Position numbers and translations under genes: made by a program
Shown here: positions 1 through 7,707 of the stretch, one piece after another
Layout of the letters: every line of letters starts with the position of its first letter
How positions within the stretch are numbered: position 1 is the stretch's first letter
Virus record (IMG/VR): IMGVR_UViG_3300020172_001405
Location: 1-64,000 of that record
From: a virus
Direction: 5' to 3' (one strand)
DNA: 64,000 nt
Notes under the pieces: model-generated
Seen by the model: only the letters and a program-made list of their open reading frames with translations
The model's database searches: none
What the model was told of the DNA's origin: nothing

Positions 1-871
1 CAGCAAGAACTGTCCAAGTACCGTTTACGCCATCTCCACCAGAAACGTCAGAAATCGTTACCTTGTTACCTGCAACAAAGCCGTGGCTTGCTGCTGTAAT
101 TGAGATAACTGCTGAACCTGCTGTACGAGCTGCTGCTGTAACAGACTTACCTACGTTCGATGCTGCTGAAGCTGTAGTAATGTTAGCTGCTTCGTAACCA
201 GCATCCTTAAGTGTGTCAAGGGCTACTGCTGTTGTGTTACCAATTACGTTAGGTACTACGATGTAACCAATTCCAGCACCATCTGCTGCAGAAAGGGCAG
301 TTGTTGATTCTACCTTACCGTACCACTGGCCTGTAATTTCACCTGCGTTAGCTGCGTTAGTTACTGTGAACTGTAGCTTGTTAGCTGTAGCAACAGTTGC
401 TGCTGAAAGGTTGTAAGCTGAAGCTGTAAGACCTGTAATGTTTACAACGTCTCCTGGTTGAAGTTGGTTTAGTGAGGTATATGTAACTGTTGTGCCGTTA
501 CCTGAAGCTGCTGTAACCTTGTAGTTACCTGCGCTAGGAATAAATCCTGGGAAACCTGACCACTCAGCTTCAATAGCGTCGTGATTAGCTAAAGCTGGGT
601 TTAGACGTGCAGAAGCAATTGTGCTCTTGTTTGTCCATTGAACGTTCTGGTCTCCACCGACTGTAAGTGTTGCAGTAGGAGTTCCATCGGCACGCTCATC
701 ATTTGGTAGAGGTGGGCGAGATCCCCATACAAAGTCAATCTGTAGGTTTCCTGCTGAGTCGGTAAGATTACCATTGTTGTTAAGTGTAGCTGCAGTTGCT
801 GCAATAGCTACGGATTCTGCTCCGGTAGCGTTATCAGACCCAACTGCTGCGGGTGAATTATAACTTGACAT
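1..871 (-). CDS. Phage structural protein with PASTA-like segment (C-terminus cut by window edge)
   Basis: Open from an ATG at 871, preceded by an AAAGGA ribosome site, and running off the left edge, so about 290 residues are visible and the C-terminus is missing. The protein is rich in Ala, Thr, Gly, Ser and Val with almost no Cys, typical of a virion surface or tail protein. It starts MSSYNSPAAVGSDNATG. It contains two beta-rich modules of the VTAAS...VNITGL and ITAASHGF...VTISDVSGG type, which are common in phage fibre or decoration proteins. Between them is a segment resembling a PASTA repeat (VPNVIGNTTAVALDTLKDAG). PASTA domains bind cell-wall muropeptides in bacterial kinases, so a role in wall contact is possible but inferred. 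It is the last visible gene of the leftward operon that starts near 6.7 kb. Confidence 0.7.
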   Translation of the reverse strand, partial: MSSYNSPAAVGSDNATGAESVAIAATAATLNNNGNLTDSAGNLQIDFVWGSRPPLPNDERADGTPTATLTVGGDQNVQWTNKSTIASARLNPALANHDAIEAEWSGFPGFIPSAGNYKVTAASGNGTTVTYTSLNQLQPGDVVNITGLTASAYNLSAATVATANKLQFTVTNAANAGEITGQWYGKVESTTALSAADGAGIGYIVVPNVIGNTTAVALDTLKDAGYEAANITTASAASNVGKSVTAAARTAGSAVISITAASHGFVAGNKVTISDVSGGDGVNGTWTVLA

Positions 872-933
872 TATGTCCTTTTTCTCTAGAGGGATTTACA
901 GTGCCTGATCGGGGCACCTAGATTAAGTATCTC

Positions 934-1200
934 TTAGCAATCCCAGGCTCGTCTGGCTTTATTCAGACGACTATTTGGATCTTTAGCTGCCTTAGGAAAC
1001 ATCTTTGCTTGACCTGCTGATCTGGCACAGTATGACTTACGACGTGCAGCAGACTTCTTTGATTTAGCAGCTTCCGCTTTCTTTACAGGGGGCTTTAATG
1101 TTCCGCCTGTTTCACGCTTGTATGAAGCCCTACCGGCAGCATTTAAACCACCTTTTTCATTTTGCCCCTCTTTGCGAGTCCAGGCTGCTGATTTAGGCAT
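934..1200 (-). CDS. DUF6321 family protein
   Basis: A protein of 88 residues, strongly basic (Lys/Arg-rich). The opening (MPKSAAWTRKEGQNEKGGLN) and ending (DPNSRLNKARRAWDC) match my memory of the DUF6321 family. These are small proteins widespread in marine and freshwater phages, including cyanophages, with a conserved C-A-R motif (here SYCARSAG) and a terminal W-x-C. Function is unknown; the charge suggests nucleic-acid or virion association. The start codon overlaps the end of the upstream 51-residue gene (TATGCCTAA), which implies translational coupling. Confidence 0.75.
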   Translation of the reverse strand: MPKSAAWTRKEGQNEKGGLNAAGRASYKRETGGTLKPPVKKAEAAKSKKSAARRKSYCARSAGQAKMFPKAAKDPNSRLNKARRAWDC

Positions 1201-1348
1201 ATGGGTCTATGTCCTCTTGTTTTTCTATCTTTCGTTTACTCTTTTTTATTTCTTTTCTTGAGTACGCCTCAAAAGAAGACCAGTCTATTTTACCGTCTTT
1301 TTTAGGTAGGTTATCTAGGTCGTCAAACATTCCTGGTTCTGGTTTCAT
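1193..1348 (-). CDS. Small hypothetical protein, 51 aa
   Basis: ATG at 1348 overlaps the stop of the upstream gene in an ATGA arrangement, and its own TAA overlaps the ATG of the DUF6321 gene. It begins MKPEPGMFDDLDNLPKKDG and ends in a Lys/Glu-rich helix followed by DPYA. Perfect four-base coupling at the upstream end and overlap at the downstream end make it a likely real gene despite its size. I do not recognise a family. Confidence 0.6.
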   Translation of the reverse strand: MKPEPGMFDDLDNLPKKDGKIDWSSFEAYSRKEIKKSKRKIEKQEDIDPYA

Positions 1349-1647
1349 CCTAAACCTACTTTCAATTCTTTAGCTCTACTTGCTAATCCTGCAACAGCTG
1401 CTCTGCCTCTACTAGCAGCTTTAGAACCAGCGCGTTTAACTCGTGCCTGTACTTCTGGGTCTTTAGCTGTTGCTATACCTTTGTTTACAACTTTTTCTAC
1501 GCCTTTTTTAATTAAAGGGGAAGCGGCGGTACCTATGATCGGATGGGCAGCAATTGCGGCTCCAGCAGCAATCGCACCAGCTTTTGCTCCAGGGTTATCA
1601 GCGCTAGCAACATCGCTTACTGTTTTTATTAATCTAGCTGCCTTCAT
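1345..1647 (-). CDS. Ala-rich basic hypothetical protein
   Basis: A protein of 100 residues, roughly one quarter alanine, with a central hydrophobic stretch (GAIAAGAAIAAHPIIGTAA, residues about 24-42) flanked by Lys/Arg-rich ends. It could be membrane-associated or an internal virion protein; no family is recognised. The start overlaps the end of the HNH gene by 4 bases (ATGA), so it belongs to the same tightly packed leftward operon. Confidence 0.6.
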   Translation of the reverse strand: MKAARLIKTVSDVASADNPGAKAGAIAAGAAIAAHPIIGTAASPLIKKGVEKVVNKGIATAKDPEVQARVKRAGSKAASRGRAAVAGLASRAKELKVGLG

Positions 1648-1934
1648 TTTTTTGTCGCCTTTTTTCCAGCTCTACGCTTGTTCTCTTTGCCTACGTTCTT
1701 GCTGTGAGACATCGCACGCAGGTTACCTTTTGAGTCATTCTTCTTATTGTTATCTTTGTGGTCAACGTCAGTATCTCTAGGTAGCTTTCCGTTTTTTGAT
1801 TCATAATCAGCACGGGCTTTATTCTTAGAGGTAGTAACCCACTTACCGCCTACCTTTTTCTTATAGACGTAGATAGGGCGACCGCCATTAGCGTCAGAGC
1901 CCTTGTAAGGACCAAACTTTTTTGTCTCAGCCAT
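1644..1934 (-). CDS. HNH-type nuclease-like protein
   Basis: A protein of 96 residues, very basic. The C-terminal half carries an HNH-like signature: DVDHKDNNKKNDSKGNLR (residues about 56-73) followed by MSHSKNVGKENKRR. This is the D-H...N...N-L arrangement of small phage HNH endonucleases. The N-terminal half (GRPIYVYKKKVGGKWVTT) could be a DNA-contacting beta hairpin. The length is short for a complete homing endonuclease, so it may be a minimal nicking enzyme or an inactive relative. Its start is directly coupled to the end of the preceding gene at 1934. Confidence 0.7.
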   Translation of the reverse strand: MAETKKFGPYKGSDANGGRPIYVYKKKVGGKWVTTSKNKARADYESKNGKLPRDTDVDHKDNNKKNDSKGNLRAMSHSKNVGKENKRRAGKKATKK

Positions 1935-2191
1935 TAAAAGAGTAGCCCCTGTTCACCGTGGTTATGCGTACCATCTTTACGAGCTACGTTACAGCCAGGC
2001 CCATCGCACGATAGGCGATCGTCTGGATGCAGTATCTTTTTGGAAATAAGTGCATTTTCGTACTTTTGTACATCAGCCATGCTTTTAAACCCACGAATTC
2101 CATAAGTCTGCCCAGCAACAAGCACGGTGTGCTCATTCCATGGGCGAGCCTCTTTAGAGCCCCTAGGTATATTAGCTGGATCTGGAAGCAT
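1934..2191 (-). CDS. Hypothetical protein with C-terminal Cys/His cluster
   Basis: I place the start at the ATG at 2191 (MLPDPANIPRG), two bases after the stop of the upstream gene. An upstream ATG at 2266 would overlap that gene by more than 70 bases. The protein of about 85 residues ends in CDGPGCNVARKDGTHNH, a possible Cys2His2 metal site. No family is recognised. The ribosome site is weak for both candidate starts, so the start is uncertain. Confidence 0.55.
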   Translation of the reverse strand: MLPDPANIPRGSKEARPWNEHTVLVAGQTYGIRGFKSMADVQKYENALISKKILHPDDRLSCDGPGCNVARKDGTHNHGEQGLLF

Positions 2192-2192
2192 C

Positions 2193-4025
2193 TTATGAAG
2201 GCCTACGTGGGGACCTAACAGAAGTAAAGCCTGCTTTTTTGTATACAACAGGTGTTGCATCTGCATTTTCAGCTACTGCAACAGATCCGCCACTTCCCTT
2301 AGGAGGAACAAAGCCTTTAGTCTTTGGTGCTTTTGAAACTTTTTTAACTCCCCTACCAACTTTTTTGTAATCAAAAGTTTCTCCTTGAGCGGTATTAACT
2401 GTAAGAGCCCCATACTTCATTACATCGCTAATGTGTGAGTCTGTAAGTGGGTGACTACCGCGTTTACGGGAAGTACTCTTTTGAGTTGGGCTTTCCTCAG
2501 AGTAGTTAGCAATTTGTATCTTTTCGTACTCGTGATGGGCAAGACTTCCCTCAGGGCCTCCTGTAGGAGTTGTTACATCAACTGTTCTATTTTCAAGACG
2601 CTTACGACGACGTGCACGAACAGATCCACTTTTACGTGAGGTTGAGGGTGCATACGGACGCTTAGGATCTCCAGTAGGTGTCCAGTGAGTAAGTTTACCC
2701 TCACCACGAATATTAGAGATAATTTTATCTCTGTACTCTTTCATGCCACCAGGTACTTTATCTTTTACATATCTTTGAATTAATGATGCTGGATGACCTA
2801 AGTGATTAGATAATTCATGCGCCATAGCTGCATCGCTGCCTACGTACTTATCAGTAGTAGGCACTAAACGATCTGCAGCGTAATCAGCACTAATGTGCAT
2901 AGCATCAGTCTCTGTAATATGGCCAGCTTTTAATGCCGCTTCTGTATCTGCCTTAGAACCTTGTATACCAAGATTTATAGGATTTTGAACTTTAATTGTA
3001 GGCTCTGTTCGCAAATCTTCAGCTTGCGCTTTTGTTATTTTTCTAGACTTTAGTGCTGCTGCAATATCGTCTGGCTTAGCAGCTTTACTAGTACTAGTTC
3101 CCGCTCTCTTCATTGCTTCAGCAATTTGTCGTGTTTGTATGTTAGAAGACACATTTTGCACGTCAGACTCACGAGCTTTCATTGCATAATAGATATGACG
3201 TTCAGATGCAGTTGTTGGAATTGTTGAGTCAGGATTAGCAGTCTTACCATCGCCCTGGTATGCGCCGTCAGCTCTTTCTTGAGAAGTAGGTATTTGAGCA
3301 GAAGTTAATTTATCAAACTTAGCTGCTCCCCGTTTACGAGCACTTCTTGTGGTAGGTGTTGTGGTTGTAAGTGCTGAAGAAGGCAAAGCACGACGATTAG
3401 ATCTTGATCTTCCTGCGGTTACTGCACCACGTCGGCCTTTAGCAGCTCTACGATCTGCTGAAATTTCATTACGGTCACGGAGCTCAATTAAATCTCCAGA
3501 TCCTGCTGAATCTGGTGCGCCTACTGAACCCCGGCCCTTACGTGTCTTACGTACCGTTACTAGTCGTCCAGGTGCGGTAGAAACTACAGGCGCTGGTGCG
3601 GAACCTGCCCCTGTTCCCGAAACAGGAACACTTGCTTCAGCAACTCCGGCAGCTAATGCTCCAGGATTGGAAGGTTGGCGCATAACAACAGTCTGTGCTC
3701 CAGGTAGTTCTTTAATTTGAGAAGCTCTGCGTTTACGTCCTGCTTGACGTGCCCTAGTTTGATCCGCAGTTTCTTCAGTAACAACTGTCTTTTTTCCACG
3801 AGTAGTTTTAGTTACGCGGGGAACTGGACCAATCTCATCTATTTGCTGTGCGGCAAAAGTATCTTGTGCGTTAGCACGTGCCTCATCCACAGCTTTAGTC
3901 GAAGAAGGTTTAGATACTCCACCTTCATTAACCATACGCACTCCGCCCTTGTGAGCTTTGCGGTCAGCTTTTACAGCTACGCGATTAGGTCTAGGAGCAA
4001 CTTTACGACTTTTATTCTTTGCCAT
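2193..4025 (-). CDS. Large basic hypothetical (possibly virion-associated) protein, 610 aa
   Basis: A very basic, low-complexity protein with Lys/Arg-rich N-terminal third, Ala/Pro/Thr-rich linkers and no transmembrane segments. Near residues 320-395 there are two copies of a short helical motif of the form ALKxxxIT-x-x-x-A (ALKSRKITKAQAEDL and ALKAGHITETDAMHI). A related motif occurs in the 154-residue protein at 28059-28523. The composition is what one expects of a DNA-binding internal virion or scaffold-type protein, but that is inference from charge and position only. It ends two bases before the next gene. Confidence 0.55.
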   Translation of the reverse strand: MAKNKSRKVAPRPNRVAVKADRKAHKGGVRMVNEGGVSKPSSTKAVDEARANAQDTFAAQQIDEIGPVPRVTKTTRGKKTVVTEETADQTRARQAGRKRRASQIKELPGAQTVVMRQPSNPGALAAGVAEASVPVSGTGAGSAPAPVVSTAPGRLVTVRKTRKGRGSVGAPDSAGSGDLIELRDRNEISADRRAAKGRRGAVTAGRSRSNRRALPSSALTTTTPTTRSARKRGAAKFDKLTSAQIPTSQERADGAYQGDGKTANPDSTIPTTASERHIYYAMKARESDVQNVSSNIQTRQIAEAMKRAGTSTSKAAKPDDIAAALKSRKITKAQAEDLRTEPTIKVQNPINLGIQGSKADTEAALKAGHITETDAMHISADYAADRLVPTTDKYVGSDAAMAHELSNHLGHPASLIQRYVKDKVPGGMKEYRDKIISNIRGEGKLTHWTPTGDPKRPYAPSTSRKSGSVRARRRKRLENRTVDVTTPTGGPEGSLAHHEYEKIQIANYSEESPTQKSTSRKRGSHPLTDSHISDVMKYGALTVNTAQGETFDYKKVGRGVKKVSKAPKTKGFVPPKGSGGSVAVAENADATPVVYKKAGFTSVRSPRRPS

Positions 4026-4798
4026 TATTTCGTATTTCCGTTCCCTTTGGGGGCAGTAAAAAATGTTTGCCGAGCTTCGTTTGCTAGATCTGGATCTTCT
4101 TTATACGGATCTGCTTTTTTGCGTCTCTTTGCAGTTGGTGTTGCAGTTGGTGTTGCGGTTTGTGTTGCGCCACCACCGCCACCTGGAGGTGGAGGAGTAG
4201 GAGGCTTAGGTGGTTTTGGAGTTCGCTTGCGTCTACCGCTTGGAGTAAATTGAGCTAAATAACTTTCTTGATTTCCACCCGCAGTTACGTGTGCACCAAA
4301 GTCTGCACTTAGTTTAGGACTAACACCTGCTTCGTCACCAAACTCGCCACCGGTTGCTTGTTCAAAATCAATGTTTCCAGATTTAACTGCGCCAACAGTT
4401 GCAGCAATTGTGCCACCTTTACCTTTAGAGCGCGTGCTTGTTCCTCTTGGTTTTGGAGGCGTACCTGGAGTATCTTTGTTAGGGTCTGGTTTTTTTGGGT
4501 CATAGCCAGATTTGTAACGAAGACCGAATCCTTGTTCAAAACCACTTCCAGCTTCACGACGGCGATCTATATCATTTAACAAATCTGTTTGGTACTCACG
4601 TGTATTATCTTTACGAGTCTTGTCCCCAGCAGTACGAATAATCTCTCGATGATATTCCATTGCAAGTTGATTTTGATTTCTTAAAGTTTGAGTGAAAGCA
4701 CCAGTAACCATAGCACCAAGTTTTGACATAAATCCGCCACCACCGCTTGTAGATTGCGGTACAATGCGACCTTGTCCTTGTGGTTGATCAAGATTCAT
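4025..4798 (-). CDS. Pro/Gly-rich hypothetical protein
   Basis: A protein of 257 residues beginning MNLDQPQGQGRIVPQ. The N-terminal 70 residues contain a plausible amphipathic helix (FMSKLGAMVTGAFTQTLRNQ). The rest is proline- and glycine-rich, including a PPKPPTPPPPGGGGG run and a TATPTATPTA mini-repeat. The DNA under that mini-repeat holds tandem copies of GCAACACC-like units, one of which gives the CAACACAAAC 10-mer (minus strand, 4158-4167). It is probably a structural or linker-type protein; no family is recognised. The stop directly abuts the start of the 610-residue gene. Confidence 0.5.
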   Translation of the reverse strand: MNLDQPQGQGRIVPQSTSGGGGFMSKLGAMVTGAFTQTLRNQNQLAMEYHREIIRTAGDKTRKDNTREYQTDLLNDIDRRREAGSGFEQGFGLRYKSGYDPKKPDPNKDTPGTPPKPRGTSTRSKGKGGTIAATVGAVKSGNIDFEQATGGEFGDEAGVSPKLSADFGAHVTAGGNQESYLAQFTPSGRRKRTPKPPKPPTPPPPGGGGGATQTATPTATPTAKRRKKADPYKEDPDLANEARQTFFTAPKGNGNTK

Positions 4799-4802
4799 AA
4801 TA

Positions 4803-5012
4803 TTATATTCCTGTCTCGACTAGGGGAGTTGATACTGCGCCCTTATCGTCTAGTGCCTTAGAAAGTTTATTGTAGTGATGTAAGCAGAAATATAAAGTGC
4901 CAAAGCCAAAAGAAGATTGGACTAGGGCCCTTACTCCGCAAGAATCACACTGTTGCCCCTGCTGAGGCGTCTCCTCCAGCTGCTGCTTCTCCGGTGCCTG
5001 TACCTGCGTCAT
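4803..5012 (-). CDS. DUF7455-like zinc-binding protein
   Basis: The recommended start is MTQVQAPEKQ at 5012 (a longer form from 5033 is possible), giving 69 residues. The core CDSCGVRALVQSSFGFG...LYFCLHHYNKL has the C-x2-C...C-x2-H pattern of the DUF7455 family. That family is common in actinobacteria and their phages, where it usually reads CDRCGA.A...GGELLFC.HH. It is probably a small zinc-ribbon fold of unknown role. Its 5' end overlaps the 3' end of the neighbouring 84-residue gene by about 68 bases in another frame. Confidence 0.65.
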   Translation of the reverse strand: MTQVQAPEKQQLEETPQQGQQCDSCGVRALVQSSFGFGTLYFCLHHYNKLSKALDDKGAVSTPLVETGI

Positions 5013-5199
5013 CCGTATCCTTTCCAAAATCATTCTGGGCAGTTTGGTTTTGTCCGCCCGGGGTTCCGTAAGGGGCCATCATGCTACCTCCGCCGTACCA
5101 TAAATAATAATAGGGTAAAACATATGAGGGTAGGTTAACTCCGCTTGCCGTATAGTTGCGCGGTCCTGGAGCAGCCAACTGATGTTTCTTTTTATGCAT
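4945..5199 (-). CDS. Small hypothetical protein, Gly/Ala-rich tail
   Basis: A protein of 84 residues with a basic start (MHKKKHQLAAPGPRNY), a Tyr-rich centre (LPSYVLPYYYLWYGGGSMM) and a low-complexity Gly/Ala/Asp/Thr tail. The 3' end overlaps the DUF7455-like gene in a different frame. The Tyr-rich segment could be a short membrane or capsid-contact element. No family is recognised, and the large overlap lowers confidence. Confidence 0.45.
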   Translation of the reverse strand: MHKKKHQLAAPGPRNYTASGVNLPSYVLPYYYLWYGGGSMMAPYGTPGGQNQTAQNDFGKDTDDAGTGTGEAAAGGDASAGATV

Positions 5200-5259
5200 G
5201 ACTAATACTCTCAGAATATGAAATATTAATACTAGTCAAAACCGGCGGGAATTGTGTAT

Positions 5260-5826
5260 CTACGCCTCTTGTATATATGTGTGGATCTCTCCGCCTGAAT
5301 AGATGTCGTGCTTTATAGAGATTTCAATTGCACGTTGCAAAGCCTTTTCGGCGGCCTGGGGTGTACTGATCTTTGAGTAGTTAAGGGCCTCGAGGGCTCC
5401 GAGTGCAATGTCTCCACCACTACCAGCGTAGTAGACTCGACGGGCTTCTCTATCCCAAGAGTAATCATTAAAGATCGGGTAGATAGTTCCTCTTACAGAT
5501 ACAATGAGGTTAGAGTCTTGGAATGCTGCATCGCCATCTTCTTTACCTTCATAACCTGCTTCTTGAAAAGCTTTACGCATGCTAGGTATAAACTTCTTAG
5601 TCATGAATGTATCTAGATCTTCTCCTAAACGTGGCTTAGGAGGTTTCCAACCAAACTGTGTAATGTTTCCACCGCGGGATGCTCCGGAGACTGCAATGAG
5701 TACTCCGTTGTTGTTGACAACCTTAGATGTAGCAAGTTCCATGTAACGTCCGTCTTCATCGGATGCACGAGAGTCGCAACCAATTACTGACCAACCGTCT
5801 CCTTGTATTGCTACAAGTGTTGTCAT
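5260..5826 (-). CDS. Proteasome beta / HslV-type Ntn-hydrolase (peptidase)
   Basis: A 188-residue protein that keeps the catalytic layout of the proteasome/HslV family. It reads M-TTLVAIQ, so removal of Met exposes Thr as the N-terminal nucleophile. With that Thr as residue 1, Asp17 lies in GCDSRAS, and Lys34 in TSKV sits one residue beyond the usual Lys33. The family-specific GSGGDIALGALEAL is at residues 135-148 of the precursor. DIYSGGE near residues 174-180 matches the Asp166/Ser169/Gly170 support residues. There is no long propeptide, unlike cellular actinobacterial PrcB. Subunits of this type assemble into rings that degrade unfolded or tagged proteins, usually with an ATPase partner; none is next to it here. 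It sits between a small His-rich gene (ATGA overlap) and small virion-type genes, two genes from the Hsp20 gene. Confidence 0.85.
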   Translation of the reverse strand: MTTLVAIQGDGWSVIGCDSRASDEDGRYMELATSKVVNNNGVLIAVSGASRGGNITQFGWKPPKPRLGEDLDTFMTKKFIPSMRKAFQEAGYEGKEDGDAAFQDSNLIVSVRGTIYPIFNDYSWDREARRVYYAGSGGDIALGALEALNYSKISTPQAAEKALQRAIEISIKHDIYSGGEIHTYIQEA

Positions 5827-6008
5827 TGAGATCCTTTCTTAGATCTATATTTTAGCAGAATAGCTCTAAGCGCTTTACGAAATGGTCCTATCTCAAACAT
5901 GTACGGATGAGTGTGAGAGTCATCATGTTTATGATGTTCTTTATGTGCACTAATACCGTTATTAATAAAGTAAGGGCCACCATGTCTTGAGAAGTGATTT
6001 CTTCCCAT
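5823..6008 (-). CDS. Small His-rich hypothetical protein
   Basis: A protein of 61 residues with a histidine cluster (AHKEHHKHDDSHTHP, residues about 21-35) and a basic C-terminal helix (FRKALRAILLKYRSKKG). The His/Asp run could bind metal. Its stop overlaps the ATG of the proteasome-type gene by four bases (ATGA), so the two are translationally coupled and may be functionally linked. No family is recognised. Confidence 0.55.
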   Translation of the reverse strand: MGRNHFSRHGGPYFINNGISAHKEHHKHDDSHTHPYMFEIGPFRKALRAILLKYRSKKGSQ

Positions 6009-6097
6009 TTAAGAAACTCCCTTAAAGTTGTAGATGCCCGTCGCGTACTGCTGCCCAAGAGACTAACAGAAGGACTTATTAGCAAGTACCACGGGCT

Positions 6098-6118
6098 TTC
6101 AGCATATCCCATGCTGAA
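6098..6118 (-). other. Intergenic hairpin downstream of the Hsp20 gene
   Basis: TTCAGCAT and ATGCTGAA form an eight-base-pair perfect stem with a five-base loop, 13 bases past the Hsp20 stop codon in the direction of transcription. There is no T-run after it, so it may be an mRNA-processing or attenuating hairpin rather than a full terminator. The rest of 6009-6130 holds no convincing gene. Confidence 0.4.
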
Positions 6119-6130
6119 GGTAAGCTTAGT

Positions 6131-6691
6131 CTACCGTAGATCGTCCTTTAATTTAGTACGTGTGATGCTTGATCCCTCGTCCCACTGGTGAGGGCGTTTC
6201 CAGTCTTTATCCTCAGGAAACTTCTTTATAGGCTTCTTGACCGTTATTGTAGGTGTATCGCCCTTAATGGTGATCTTCTTGACTCTTTGCTCCTCAGGAA
6301 GCTCCCTGGAGAGTGATACCATCAAGATACCATTCTTGAACTCTGCCCCATCTACAACCACATACTCTGCCAATGCGAAGGTCTGCTTGAATGCCCGTCC
6401 ACCGATTCCTCGATGTAGGAACTCACGATCAGTCTCTTCCCCACGATTACCCTCGATTACTAGAGTTGATGGTGGTTGGACCTCGACTGTTATGTCTTTT
6501 AGTGTAAATCCAGCTAGAGCGACCTCAATTTTAAAATTATCTTCATTTACCTTGATAATGTTATATGGAGGATAGCTAGTAGTTCTTCCGCTCATATTTT
6601 CTAACATATCCATTTGTCGATCAAAACCGACCATCCATGCCCTAAATGGGAATAGATCCTTGTTACTACCTGTATTTCCGGCAGCCATCAT
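6131..6691 (-). CDS. Small heat-shock protein, Hsp20/alpha-crystallin family
   Basis: ATG at 6691 is preceded by AAGGAG at good spacing, giving 186 residues. The alpha-crystallin domain runs from about residue 40 (YNIIKVNEDNFKIEVAL) to the hallmark A-x3-N-G-x-L (AEFKNGILMVSL, residues about 116-127). C-terminal I-x-I-type anchors (KITIKG, TITVKK) follow. Such proteins are ATP-independent holdases that keep client proteins soluble. Hsp20 homologues are known in T4-like phages and cyanophages. Here the gene is the first of the leftward operon that also carries the proteasome-type peptidase, suggesting a small protein-quality module for assembly or host shut-off (inference). Confidence 0.9.
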   Translation of the reverse strand: MMAAGNTGSNKDLFPFRAWMVGFDRQMDMLENMSGRTTSYPPYNIIKVNEDNFKIEVALAGFTLKDITVEVQPPSTLVIEGNRGEETDREFLHRGIGGRAFKQTFALAEYVVVDGAEFKNGILMVSLSRELPEEQRVKKITIKGDTPTITVKKPIKKFPEDKDWKRPHQWDEGSSITRTKLKDDLR

Positions 6692-7158
6692 TGTATTTCT
6701 CCTTAGTTTCAGCGAGTTAAAAGCACTCCCAATCGGCAAGTGCCCTCAAAGTGTAGCAGCCACTGCCAAAGATTTTGTAATCTAAGTATTCCCCGATTTT
6801 TCCTCCCCAAATAACGAATTGTGACATGCGTGACACTTACCAGGCCACTGCCTAGCTCAATGTGGTCTTGGTAGTCAATCTCATCTGGCGGCCAACTGAG
6901 GCGAAAAGGCTTAAAGGTGCGGGGGGGTCAAAAGAAGCACTGAACTGAAATTAGTTAAAATTATGGTGAGAGCGAGTGCTCGTGGCACTCGTAAGAAATG
7001 AGTAGGGCGGTAGCCTGTCTGTTAGACAGTCTATCGCCTTTTTTCGTGCCTTCTTCGTGATGTGGATAGGGCAGGGTCAAACCTGCCCTATTCGCCATTG
7101 CCTATAACAATGGGCAAGTCGGGAGATAACTGTCTCCCGTGTAACGAAAGGAAACCAA
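6692..7158. promoter_or_regulatory. Divergent intergenic region with several hairpins
   Basis: This 467-base stretch separates the leftward Hsp20 operon from the rightward operon starting at 7159, so promoters for both must lie here or nearby. I could not fix convincing -35/-10 pairs. Visible structure on the plus strand: a GAGTGC/GCACTC hairpin at about 6973-6990, a strong terminator at 7006-7044, an AGGGCAGG/CCTGCCCT hairpin near 7067-7091, and a GGGAGA/TCTCCC hairpin near 7120-7138 just before the AAAGGA ribosome site of the next gene. A 12-codon frame starting at about 6963 (MVRASARGTRKK) precedes the terminator. Confidence 0.5.
7006..7044 (+). terminator. Rho-independent terminator of a short transcript
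   Basis: GGCGGTAG pairs with CTATCGCC (one G-T), then a one-base mismatch, then CTGTCT pairs with AGACAG around a three-base loop. Six T residues follow directly (7039-7044). There is no gene on the plus strand upstream except a possible 12-codon peptide. It therefore most likely ends a small RNA, or attenuates the rightward transcript before 7159. Confidence 0.75.
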
Positions 7159-7707
7159 ATGACTACTCAGTCATTGTTCGACCAGTCCGTAGTGGCTGCT
7201 GCTAATGTCCGTGGTGCTCGTGGCGAGGAGCGTGAAATTGAGCGCCTTGCTAATGAGGCTATTGCCAATGGGTGGGGTGCTCCTATCCCTGCCAGTATCT
7301 ACAGCGACCTCGCTGTAGTTGCCAAGAAGGATGGAACCGAAGTGGTGGAAGTATCACCCCTTCAGTTTGCCCACGCCTTCTACTTGGTTCGTACCTACGG
7401 GTACAAGCCTCGTGACGCCCGCCGTATCGCCAAGCGATTCGGTATGGAGTTGGATGGTGTGTATACATCCGACACAGCACAGGTGGTTCGTGCCATCACC
7501 GCTATGGAAGAGCAATTCGTTGACGATAAGGAATCAGTCCTTATCCCAACCAGCATTGCTGCTATCAAGTCCCGTGTCGCTACGCTTAAGAAGCGTATGA
7601 AAGACGGGGCTGTATCGGATGCCGACCTTCAACAGTTGGCATCTATAAGCGAAGAGATCCGTGATCTCTCCGTTGCCACCACCCCATCACTGGTGGTAAG
7701 CGCGTAA
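7159..7707 (+). CDS. Hypothetical protein, first gene of rightward operon
   Basis: A protein of 182 residues, soluble and mostly helical, starting MTTQSLFDQSVVAAANVRG with AAAGGA upstream. It has a basic stretch (YGYKPRDARRIAKRFGMEL, about residues 75-93) that could be a helix-turn-helix-like DNA contact, and a C-terminal coiled region (AAIKSRVATLKKRMKDG). I do not recognise the family. Position behind a hairpin-rich leader and in front of the accessory region suggests an early gene. Confidence 0.6.
   Translation: MTTQSLFDQSVVAAANVRGARGEEREIERLANEAIANGWGAPIPASIYSDLAVVAKKDGTEVVEVSPLQFAHAFYLVRTYGYKPRDARRIAKRFGMELDGVYTSDTAQVVRAITAMEEQFVDDKESVLIPTSIAAIKSRVATLKKRMKDGAVSDADLQQLASISEEIRDLSVATTPSLVVSA

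Noticed and set aside
4803-5199. Programmed frameshift joining the 84-residue and DUF7455-like genes
   Set aside because: The 68-base overlap is suggestive, but no slippery heptamer with downstream structure was found, and the DUF7455-like gene has its own ATG.
5888-6112. Alternative 74-residue gene on the minus strand
   Set aside because: Overlaps the His-rich gene in another frame, has no good ribosome site, and lacks coupling with neighbours.
6692-6830. Specific promoter for the Hsp20 operon
   Set aside because: Several -10-like hexamers can be found on the minus strand, but none with an acceptable -35 at 16-18 bases.
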